Source of the DNA: Phoronis australis
Lineage: Eukaryota; Phoronida; Phoronidae
Assembly: GCA_002633005.1 (NCBI GenBank)
Contig: NMRA01000492.1
Span: 132,083-196,082 of the forward strand
Direction of reading: 5' to 3'
Length of the DNA stretch: 64,000 nt
Part shown: piece by piece, positions 13,101 to 25,100 of the stretch
How the letters are laid out: each line of letters opens with the position of its first letter
How positions within the stretch are numbered: the stretch's first letter is position 1
Translations under genes and position numbers: made by a program
The notes under the pieces: generated by a model
What the model saw: only the letters and a program-made list of their open reading frames with translations
The model's database searches: none
Told to the model about the DNA's origin: nothing

Positions 13101-16100
13101 TATTACCTTTCCACTTCATTAGCTCAGATCTACATCAATACAAAGGGCGTGCTGAATAGGCATCCTAAAAGTTGTCTGGGGCTTAGGGAATCGGAGCCAT
13201 CACTAGTGTAAGCGAGAAATTCTCCATGTTGGCCATGTGAGCCCATGCTAATTCAGTGTTTGCTGACAGAAAGCTGTTGTGAAACGATATTTCGATTGTA
13301 TATCCTATGGTCAGATGTTAGTGGAATCTTTATTTAGATATTCATATACATTATTGGAATCATTGTTACTGTACAACTTTTGCCCTGATGGTTTTGCTAT
13401 GGAAGGGTATCCTGACTTCGCTGCCCCCGATGAACTAGTAAGTAGATTTGCAGTTTTGTGTCTTAATTCACCAAAATAATCATGTGCACTTTATTTCTTT
13501 GGCTCACTAGTATAGTCTTTTCGTGACTGGAAGTTTAATTTCTAACTTTGGCTGGTTTCTGTTCGCGATGTCTTCAGGCCGGCCGCAACGAGCCTGATCG
13601 GGTTCCGAGCCACTGGCCGGGATAACAAGCATTTTGTCTGTTTAGAACTGAAAAAATCGCAAGTCTCAAATTAGAACACACAGCTATGTTCTCATGTCCC
13701 GCGACCGACCTTGGTAAATTGGCCGACCGAACTTTGTAGGCTACGGTACATTCCAATACCTATAAATCCGTAACAGCGAAATAAAGCAACACATTTCTTC
13801 AATAACTTGATGTATTTGTAAGGGCTTTACGTCGAAGTTTGTTGATTTTTTGGTGTAAAACAATGAATTCAACTGATAGGCTGACACCAGTAAGCGTGTT
13901 GTGAACTGCTGAACAGATTGCGTTCGAACCTCTGACGTCATCGGTTAATTTCAACACCTCCGTCTTGCCCTCTTGTGTCAGGTAAAAGAACCGTACTTGC
14001 TGTTATCGAGTGGAACTACTTGATCTAAATTGATACAAAGTAGGTTGTTTCTTGGGTGGCATTCTCCTTTAAGGAAGATTTCAGGTAATTTTTTGAGTCA
14101 AAACTGTATTTTTACTCAAGAATTCAAGTTGCCCTAACGACGATCGCGAGGCAGCGGCGCATCAGTCGGCAAGTTTTCGCCATGGGATTTCACCACATTT
14201 TACAAAAAGATCGTAATTTAACTACAAAGTTTGATAGCAATGCGCTACAGTTTTGTAGAAAGTCTGTCATAGGTTACAGATACGTCAGAGCTCGTAAATT
14301 TGATTTCACCTGATGTCGAAGACTGGGTTTCAACCGCCTTGGGCTACAGCAAGCGCCCCCCTTCCGAAATGAACTTTTCTAAGCACCCTGGGCAAATACG
14401 GTAGCCCCAACGCTCAAAACAATGATTTTTATTAACCCTGGCAGCAAGTTGGTGGTGACATGCAAACGGCCGGGCGACTGAATTTCGGGCTGGGCGAGTA
14501 GATTTTCTGGCTCACTCACCCATCTGGCGAGCAGGGTTTTGAAACTTGGGTATATCCCTGCTCTGGCATGACTTGATTGGCATTTGGCCATACACCATAC
14601 TGTAGATTGTTGACATTGACCTGTCATGTCTACAGTCACATACCTCAGCTGTGGCCATCAATGGTCACTGGCCTGGCTTATATCTCTGTTGTGTATTGTG
14701 CTTGGATGGCTCTAGTCTAATTAACTTTCTCACTGACAGCCAAGCCAGTTGTTGATTTGTTGATTGGTGTATTTGACCCAGGGGTGACCCCACAAACAAA
14801 CCATTGGGCTGGGTGTGTATTGGCCTGGGAGGAAGTGCACATTCCAGCTGTAAAGTCTGCTTGGTGGAAGGAAATGTTGGGAGTTGTCAACTAGATAAGG
14901 CAGCTTCATGTTCAGAGCAAGTATATCTTGTAAGTGATGGTCTTTAAATTATGTTTGTATGGCCAGAATTAAATTTCATATATTGCGTGTGTCTGCTCAT
15001 TGTAGCTATGTTCTTATGGTTATCTAAGTTATGATTACTATATTTTCCTGGTTATTTCTGTACGTAAGCAATGGCTTGAGCATAAACTTAGTATGGATGA
15101 GGTTAATTGCCTGAATATGATTTCATGGATATGTGCTCCTTGTTCCAGTTTGTTATAGCTGCCAAGGAAAAAATTAGGGCATAGCTTGAAGATTGCTTTA
15201 TTCCAACTTAGATATGGTAAAGTTGTTTTCTTCAGAGAAATGTTGTCTGTTTCGAAGTTGTTTCGTGTCAATTTCGTTATATTCTATTATCATGACAGGT
15301 ATTTCGAATCTTTTCTATAAAAATTGAATTAACGAATAATAATTTCAGACTTGTTTTTTCTGAAATTTGTGCTCAATGTCTGAAATTCTTGCCAATTTTT
15401 GCTCCTAGCCTCAATACATGTGATAAAAATTTAATTAAGTTATATGCGATTATGCCAAAACTAAGCAACAGAATAAATACAACTGCGATTCATCTAATCG
15501 ACACACAGTCTTTGGATTTTGTGACCAGCTTAAAGTGTCACAGCTTGCAGTTTGAATAATTTTTACAATTAATGTCTAATGTTCCAAGTATCTCACCTGA
15601 AATATGCCAAATGAACTAAAAACATCAAAGTCACGAAACATAACATTTCCTTTTAAGTTTCATACGTGTTGGTTGTTGATTTGAATTTGGTACTGACTAA
15701 TATTGAAATTCAAACACCTGAAACGTTTGACCTAGATACCTGGTGACTCATTCATAAATTATATGGTAGGTGTTTGTTGAATAGTGTGATCCTGTGGTTG
15801 ACAGTATAAACCAGACACTAGTGTGGGTATACCTCTTGTACCAGTTGTAATTTGTTAGCACTATTATCTCTGCAGGAGTGGCTGTTGAGATGTCTGAACC
15901 CATTTAGGCTGATCAACAAACCTCTAGAGTGGATTGGACAAGCTAATTCAAATACACTCCAGCACTAGTCAGAGTTAAAACACTTAAAAATTAGGGCTAC
16001 ATCATCTCTAGGGACTGACAGCATTAGATGAATTGTTTTCAGTCACAATTTTATTCTGGCTTTGAATGTGTTGGATTGTATGAGCCTTCCGTGGTCATCA

Positions 16101-19100
16101 TCTAGAGGGCAATGTAGTTGGAGATCCTTGAGGTCTTTAACCACGTTGCTGGACCAGTGCAACTTGTAGAAAGTTTAATTGAAGCTATTTGGCGTACAAT
16201 TTGAATGATCATTTTATTAACAGATAAGACAAACCAACCAATGAGTTTGCGTTATGTAAATAGATAAATCTTTCAGGTGTATTGAGCAGCGCTTGGGAAA
16301 CGTAGCACTGACTCCTACACAGATTAAAGTACAACTGTTTGCAGTTTGTTGCCAGCAAATCAAGGTAAAGCCTTAAACATCTAGTTGTAGCGTCTGACTT
16401 GGGGAAATTGCGATGTGGTGCCCATTTCAGATTGTCTTTACCTTTGATGAATTAATGCCAAATTCACGAGTGGTTTATTGCTTTCATGCTTTGTGTTTGC
16501 TGGTATGTGGCCTAACTTTTTGGGCAACTATGTAACTCTTGGAGACAGGCTGACAACTTTATTCTTCCCTGGAAGCCACCTGGCCTTCTGAGCAGCTCGG
16601 TTACATAATGAACATCAGCTGCCTTTTAGAGGTCTGTTTTGATTGAAGTACTTGGCACTTCTGCTTGACTGTTTTTAATAAGAGCAGGGGAAATCTGTAC
16701 CTCTGAAGTCTATCTAGATTTACCAAGCTCTGTGCTCTCTTGATCCTAATCAGTTAAGCTTCCTTTTGAGAGTTGTTAGATGATGCCTTTTCCTCAAGGG
16801 CCACTCGTGTTAAAAACAGTTTTTGTATGGGTCTGTTTTCCTTCACATGAAGAGAATGGACTTGTGGTGTATTTAAAGGAAAACTGCTCATGGCCCTGTT
16901 ATATATTCCTTTATTTAGAGAGTGCATTTAAAGGAATACTGCTCGTAGCCCCAATGCCATTTTAGCCTGACGAATGTAAGACCGCAATTACAAATTAAAC
17001 AAAAATTGCATACCACAGCTGCAGTCTTCTCTGATAGCTAGAGAGGAGCAAAGGCATGTTCTTAATTGTCATGAGTAGTATTACTTTGAAATGGTGATTT
17101 GTATTACAATTGAATACTTCATTACACGCCATTGTTTTGGGCAAAACCTAAAACTGCAGGCATTGTCTTGCTTCGAGAGGTGTCATTTCCCAGTTTCATT
17201 TGTCATTGGAGAGCAGGATTGCTTTCCGTAAACACAAAGCACTCTCAAAAAATTGAGTTAACGGAAAATCACACAAGTAAAGCCAAAAGTTTTACGAGTC
17301 CTCAGGACCTTACTAGTGTATACACTAGCAAAATGGCAGTCTTTGAAGTGATTAGTTGGCGAGGCTGTTTTGTTGAATTATGGGACATGAGTTCTGGGGT
17401 TTTGTTTCACAAGTGGAGATTTCTTGCCAGGCCCCAAGCCTGCACGGACTTATAAATAATTGGTTCTGAGGGAGATTTTGTGTTATCGACTGAGCTCTGA
17501 ACTTTGCGCAGTTCATGCTCTTTGAAAGCATGCAAATAAGAATCTTAGATTGGGATAATCTTAGGATTTCAAGTCTTACCTTGAGGTTGCAAGTATACCT
17601 TGGCTTAGTGTTGGCAAAATACCATGTGCTTTTGTAGTACAGGCGTCCCACACGTTGCAATTATATTATCTAGTCTGCTGTGGAGGAACTTTAATACTTT
17701 AATTTAAAATCCTATTTAAAAAATTTATCAGCTTCTGATACTATGTTGTGGTTGACATGTCCTTTGGCAAGGGTATTACACACTGTAGCTGATGCTGTGA
17801 CAACAGTTTTTTTAACATGAAGATGTTAGTTAGGTAATAGGGTTTGGTACATTGTTTTCCTGAGTAAACTAAAGTGTAGTTTTTGCACAAAAGTTATCAT
17901 GGGTTAATTACACATATAGCCATGGACTATAACTGTAACTTTAGTTCATGGTCTGTGATTGGGCACACTATTGACTGCAAAGTCACTATTCACTAACGGC
18001 ACCTGGTGTGAGTGACAATTTTCCTTTCGAAAACTAAGTTGTCGAATTCCATATGAAAAAAGTTGCGAGACTGCTGTCTAGTGTTGTCCACACAAACAGA
18101 CTTGCCCTAGAACATGTTACTTCTGGAAAGAGTTGTTGCTAGGTTTGAGTTCTGTCTGGGTGCTATTTAAACTAGCGCAACTTACCCCACTTGTGAAAAG
18201 TTATACCACATTATGGAGGTGGGTAACTTGTTCCAGGGTAAATTGTGCCACTTCTAATTCCTGTGTGGCTGCAAACATGGGGCAAGCCAGAAGTAATTAT
18301 CAGCAGGGGTTACATACAGATGGGTTTTCTTTTGTGCACCCTACTCGTGTGTTTTGCGTGCGTGCATGTGTGTGTGGTCGTTCCTCTTAAAAGTGGGGTA
18401 CAATAAAACCTCACCAGTTTCGGACAAAAATAATTGCCAAAAATAGAACATTGTTCACTTTTCACAGGCTTCAAACACTGTTGTGAATCAATGATCTCAT
18501 TTTTTCAAAATATCGTCCGTTGGTAGCCATGTTACAGAACTTGAAAATGGCAGAGCATCATTTTGGCACTGCATTATTTCTGGACATATGAGAAAATAAA
18601 ATTTCATCCATTCGCTATATTGTGTATTAACTGTTGAAAGTTTACCGTAAGTTGCACTTGTGCAGGCTGTGTGTGGACGGGACCTATGGGCTATGATATG
18701 ACTCAAATGTGCTGTTTAAAAAGGAATCATTTTATCCACCTACTACCAGTGTTCTTCCTCCACATGTTCATGCAAGATGTAGAAAAGTGCTGAGCCATGT
18801 TTGGAAATCTTCAACTACTGTTTGTAAACTACAATAAGCAAGCTCTGAACCATGTTCAAAGTCTTGAACCATGTTTGTAGCAAGCTCTGAAGCATGTTCA
18901 AAATCTTGAGCCATGCTTGTAAACTAAGCAAGCTGTGTACAGTGTCTAAAATCATGAGCCATGTTTGTAAGCTAATGTGTAAATCCAGAGCCATGTTTGT
19001 AAACTAAGCTAGCTCTCTACCATGTTTAAAATCTTGAGCCATGCTTGTAAACTAAGCAAGCTAATGTTTAAAATCATGAGTCGTGTTTGTAAAGCCTGAG

Positions 19101-22100
19101 CTTTTCAGCTTTAAAATGGTAGTGATTGGGATTAGTGTTATTTTTTGTACTTTCTGTGTAAAAATGATGAGGTCGTGACCAACGAGGGAAAATACTGGGT
19201 AACTGTAGCTGTTTATGAACTACGAAAAATAGATCGATCCTTAAATTTTTTAACTGTGTCATGAAATGTTGTGGAAGATAAACTGACATTGTAAAATATG
19301 TTTGGTGTGGTAGGTTGTTCAGTGGAGTGTAAAGTATCAAGAAGACTTGTGTGTGCATTTTGCCTTGTGGCTCATTCATCAGTGATTAATTACTCCTGCA
19401 GTGTGTCCAAATTATCCATCTTCATAAGTGTCTTGTTGGTCTCTTGTAATGTGTCTGCTATGTCGGCACCTATCTCATCTGTGTTCTCTTGATATGAACT
19501 GTGAGGGCTCTGTGTGAGCACTGATTCATGGTCAATGGTGGATAACATTAAGCCTAGGAATTATTACTTTGATATAAGCTTGTCTGGTATTATTTAACTG
19601 AATGTTGCCAATCAAGAGATGTGTTCTGGTTTTCTGGTATAGATGCGCAATGTTAAAATTTGTTTTTTCTGTAGAGGCCATAGAATATTTATTGTGTAGA
19701 TTAGCAACCCACCTCTGGTTTACATGTGACTTGGTCCAAGATATTTTAAGAGTAATTTTGCAGCTTTTGAAACTTTGTTATCGCAACATTGTCGAGTCAT
19801 CATTGTTGGCCGGTGGCATGTTCAAATGGTTTGCGAAAAAAGTCCGGTCTTCGCTAAATTTAGGTGTATGAAAGAAATTGTGTTTCGTCTCAGTTATCTC
19901 TGCAGGTGTTGACCGCCAGATTTTATCATGGGTCAAACAGAAGCCACTTTTGTGCTATCACAATGCTAGAGAGGTCTATGTGGAATGTTTGATATTGGTC
20001 ATGGTCCTTAAATTTTGCTCATGCACATGGAATAAATCATTAATAGCTTGATAACTGAATAGCATGGCCTTTTATTATAGAGGTCTAAGTGAGTAATTAC
20101 TTGCTTGATGTCCTAGGTGTAGTCTTTGTAATAATATCTCAGCATGGGATGTCCATAAAGTTGATGAGGTCACTGTTGTTGACTCACTTTGATGGTATTT
20201 TATTTCTGCTATGCATGTAAGGCTCATTCTTGTATTTGAAATATCTAGGGACACCATAGGATTTGTATCTGTACTTGCATCCTGATAATAGGGGCGGAAA
20301 TGTATTGATTGGCCTTAATAACAATTGATTTTCTACCATTTTAAGAAGAATCGTCTCCAATTAGACTTCGAGTATAATACAGGCAGTTACGGTAACAATG
20401 TCTTGTGTCTCCTGTAGGCAAAGTTGTGCTCTGACCAAAAAAGTAAAGCTGTGTTCTCAGTTTTACCGGTGGTGACCTGTGCCAAGACAGGTCATTGGTC
20501 ATGTGATACACTTCTCATCTTCCACACTCTCCTAGAGACCTTGGTTTTCTGTTTTCAAAAACAGAGAAATACATTTTTAAACTAACATAATATTCTGTTT
20601 TTTTTCTTTCTGTAAAATGTCAAATTCTGTTTTGCTGTTTCAAAGAGATGAATAGCATAAAAATTACCCAAGAATTGCATTATTTTTTCAGCTCACTTGT
20701 GTCACAGCTCTGTTTTGTTTCTCTGATAACTTGCTGCGTGCCATATTAATTGTTTCTCAAAGCTGGAAAAGGACTGCACCTTTTGCATAAGGAACTTGTC
20801 TACTGAAAAACTATCGTCTATCGATTTGTGGCCAAAATACATTGAATTTCATGGATCATATATTCTTAATTTTTGGTCATCATAAACCAAAAAATAGGTT
20901 TGTGTCTGCTGCTGTAATATGGAAATTCTGTTCGAAATCCAATTCCAGGAAAGAGGTCACATTGATAAAGCAATACCTTTGATGTCACTCGTTTTTTATG
21001 AAAAATGAGAAAATAGAATTTCACTATTCCACTAAGAGACTTAAGAGCAATTAAGGTGTTGGAAATATTTGAGCAAGCAGGTGACCCCCTTTAATGATGC
21101 AGCCAATCAGGTTTCTCTGTTTCCTCGTTTCCAGGACAACCACGCTGCCCAGATCAACACAGCTGAGCACAGCACAGAGAATCTCCAACAGGAGTCGGAA
21201 CAGCCGCCCTCGGCAACGCTAGAAAAACAGAAGAAGGCGTCGCCTAAGAAATCGCCGGCAAAATCCTCTGGCAAGATGGCCAAGGTCAAGGTACAACTCC
21301 TCGACGGTTCTGACCTCGAGGAGACCATTGATGTGAGTAGCCATAGTAACGTGCTTGAAGTTTTTGCATTTAAACTGAAAAGTGTGTAATTATAGATTAA
21401 ACTCCCACTTTAAAAGTCCTGAGGATCTGTGAAAGTGTTGCCTTTCTTTTCCAATCCGTAAATGAGGAAATAATCGAGTGGCATTTTCAGATATTCGAAG
21501 GTTACTTGATATGTCATGGAGGCTTTTTCAGTCCAGTTTGTCACACAAGAAACATTTCGTCTTAAACAATAACGTAGCCGACAAGTTTTCACTCCGCTTT
21601 CAAGCACCGATTCAGTGGATTTGGCTGAAATCCGAAATTTTTAACAGCATGTAAAATCAGTCTAGAAATCGTTTTACCAGCCCCCAAGGGTGTGCAACGT
21701 ATATTGCAAAAACGCGACGAACCTGATGGAAAATACGGGAATACTACCCAGAAATGAAACTGGCGTTTTTTCTTCAGTTTTCAAGTTAACAAAATAGCTC
21801 GTACAGGGCTCGACGCTTAGCTTCACATCAAGTTACCAAATACAACCTGGCAAAATTCTTAGGGTGCCTGGTGGAAACTGAGGCCGCCAAATTTTCGTTG
21901 ACAAGAGCGAACATGAAAGAAATCAGTTACCTGAAACGAAAAATCTGCAAACTCGGCGAATGCCCAACATCGTTCGGAGGAGTATCAAATAAATATTTTT
22001 ATTGTTCAAAATTGGTGACTGTATTTACACGCTGCCAGATTTGGAAACAAAAAAGAAATTGGCTTTGTAACCCAAACATGAACTTGTAAGGTCGTGTGTG

Positions 22101-25100
22101 AGAAGTTGCATGACAATATGGCAACAATGAAAATATCACCATCACAGTTTGAAGCAGCTCCTGTGCTTGGAATTGTTTTGTCAAGTTGATAATCTTTGAC
22201 TGGCAGTTGGTTCTATCCTTTCACACTCTTACAAAGATTTAAATTCCAACCCAACAGATGTGTTTGGTGTAGCTGCTGCTGCTGAGAGTGAGAAGCCTAG
22301 TTGTGTGATTTTGATTCTCTGCATGATCTGGAATCAATGCATTTGTTTTCTTAGCCTCCAACTGTTTCAGCAAATCACAATCTGTGACATTTAGAAGTGA
22401 CCTCCATTGCAGCAGGTTTCTCTGTGGTGTTAAGGTCAGACACATACCCACTTGTACATTTTATCTCAAAGCTCCATGCAGCTTAATCTTAAAAAATCCA
22501 TTACTTTGGTTCTTGTTTAGGAGTGGAATCAATTTTTTAATACCACCAGTTTAAAAGCTTTCCTATTCACATAATATAACACAGTGAACCATGTGTAGTT
22601 AGTACTTGTTTCAGTGGAGTGATTCACAGCCACCAGTTTGATTTGTAACAGTTTTAAGTAGACAGACTCTTCAGAAGTACAGTTGCACGAGACTTCAAAA
22701 AGGCAATTATTTGGGTCCAAAGTTTGAACGTTTTGAATATGTCCACCTGGAAGTGTTAAAGCACGGTGTCACGAATTATTAAAGAAGCCTTCTCAATTAA
22801 CATGAAATGTGTCTGTGAAGTGCACTGTCATTGGTTATTGTACAACTGTTTATGGTAAAAGGATGCTGCTGGGTATAATGAACAACTCGTTAACCTGTCG
22901 TGGGTTGTTTGCAGAAAAATGCTGTTGGTCAAGACCTCCTGAACAAGGTGTGCGATCACTTAAATCTGGTGGAAAAAGACTATTTCGCCCTCTCCTACGA
23001 CGATGCCAACATCACAGTGAGTAAAGTGCCTTTGAGTTTTGACCGCAAGGTTGTGGGTTCAGTAATAAGTGGAAACATTAATCACAATTAATGGCTGTTT
23101 ACTTTTTGTTCAAAATAACTTAAGCAAAATGAAAATCAAAAAATAACTACAAGAAAAGGTTGGCCAAAATGGAGACACAAGATCGGGAAATGTGTAATAA
23201 TGAAAACTTGTGTTATAAGAAGCTGTAGTGTCTAAGTTGAGGTAACTGTCCTAAATAACAGAGCTTCAAAGGTGGGTTTTCCAAAAGTGACCAGTATGAA
23301 GCCTTTCGTTTCAAAGTTTCATCTGCTAATCACCTGGATGTGAACATTCTCTGGAACATCTCATGGAATGCAGGCAGACACCCAGTGCAACCTAATCTAG
23401 CCCTGGACAATTTCTTAAAGAATGTGAAATAAGACACCTAGACGGACATGCAGAGTAATTAATAGACTGAACAGTGATATATCCATATCATCCCAAGTAA
23501 TCCCCCTATCCCCTCCGTGGTAGTTGGAAGGCATGCAGCAACGGGTTGCCATCTACAAATGTTGATTATTGCAACAGATGAAATTCTATGATCACTAACA
23601 GCGTTTGCCCAAAACCAAATCACCATTGAGGGCTTGTCTAAATATTTGAAGAGCTCAACCGCCAACATTTGTTTGTTATCTTTTACCGTCTGACCTCATG
23701 CCGAGATGTAGTGTGATTAACATGGGCATGATATCCATTCATAAAGAATGATGTGGCGCGCTTGCGATATGAGGGTTAAGATTAACGGATTTATCACCCA
23801 CTCTGTATTGAGGTGAGAAATAGGTCGTGTGGCGGGTGCTATGCGCTTGGGATTTCAAGTTAATGTCTTGGGAAGGAGTGGAATTGATTACGACGGGGGG
23901 AGGTCCGCTCATTAAAAATCGCATCAGAAGGCACCGGCATCTTCCCCTTTGGTGAGCGAGGGACCTGAATTTATCCACGACGTGTAGTGGGTATTTTCAA
24001 TGCCCCAGGTGGATTGAAACAAGGTTTAAAAAGTGATAGAATTTGTTCAATGTTCATTTATAGTGTGCTGTTGTGTTAAGTCATGAGTTTGGACAGCCTG
24101 TTTCTGTGTTGGAGTACACACCTTTCAACACAGAATTGACTCGAGAGATGAGAAACAGGATTTCATGAGATTCGTAAAGACGTAGCCAGTTATACACCAG
24201 ACAGGTCCCCATTAATAATATACTGCTCAGGCAGGCTGTGTTGATATACACTAGCCAGGTGCACATAATAGCAGAGACTGGCCACGCACGCAGTATATCA
24301 TACCTGGTGAGGTAGACAGTATCATCTACAATGACTAGTGAACTAGACATGTTTAACACTCGTGTAATACAAGTTCCCTGTTGTTGACTCATGGTTCTCG
24401 AGAACTAGGTGAACTGAAGTTAAGATAACTGAAGAAGGAGGGCATCAAAGGCTCTGCACCTGTTACCTATCAGTTCTGCTCTTGTCTAACCATTCTTGTC
24501 TACTCTGCCAAGTTCTCCGTTACAGAATTTTCATGTTTTCTAGCCACATGACACAAGTAGTTCACGTTTCAGTATGAAGCACTGACTGGTATTTTGCCAT
24601 AACATCAAAACGAAGTTACTGTCGCCGTTTGTCTTCATTTGTGATTGTTTTTGGTGTTTCGTGTTGGTTATTACAAAATTATTAAAAAACATTTGTTAAA
24701 TTTTTAATAAAACAACAAAAATGGATCACTGCAATATTCGGATACAATAGCATCCTTCGTCAACGGAAACAGAAATAAAGTAAAATCAAACACTGCATGA
24801 CAAATGACATCTGATATATGGCGTAATGAGCGTAATGTAACATGTATCATTTTCATTACGCCACATATCAGATGTCAATTGTCATATATTCTACTTTTCG
24901 ACATGCAAATGTATCCTTTAGAGGATCTGGATTGCCTCTTTTAGTTTCGGATTTATTTTCTACGTTAAATTTGAAACGTTTATTCCACTAACATTAGACA
25001 CAAAAATAGCAAATTGGCGAAATTTAGCTGCTATTTTTTCCCAAACTGAAATCTCGCGCGTTTGCTTACCGCTCTGTTGCGTAGAAATTTATCTCATTTA

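Larger units (their letters stand above)
1154..21134 (+). other. Intron 1 of the protein 4.1 gene (about 20 kb)
   Basis: There is no convincing conserved coding sequence. Contents noted: a CT-rich microsatellite near 4.67-4.74 kb, an AC repeat near 5.39 kb, an open segment at 6897-7151 that may be an alternative exon, a hAT-like inverted-repeat element at 11983-14560 with another possible exon inside it, a short direct repeat near 16.87-16.95 kb, and a degenerate repeat field at 18.79-19.09 kb. Long 5' introns that host alternative promoters are usual in 4.1 family genes. I could not identify a core promoter by eye. Confidence 0.7.

Noticed and set aside
11974-14568. Target-site duplication for the hAT-like element
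   Set aside because: CTCTGACT and CTCTGGCA share only the first five bases and are offset by one. Not good enough to claim a duplication.
21786-21805. CAGGGCTCGACGCTTAGC as the end of a hAT element
   Set aside because: It looks like a hAT terminus, but no inverted partner was found within several kilobases.
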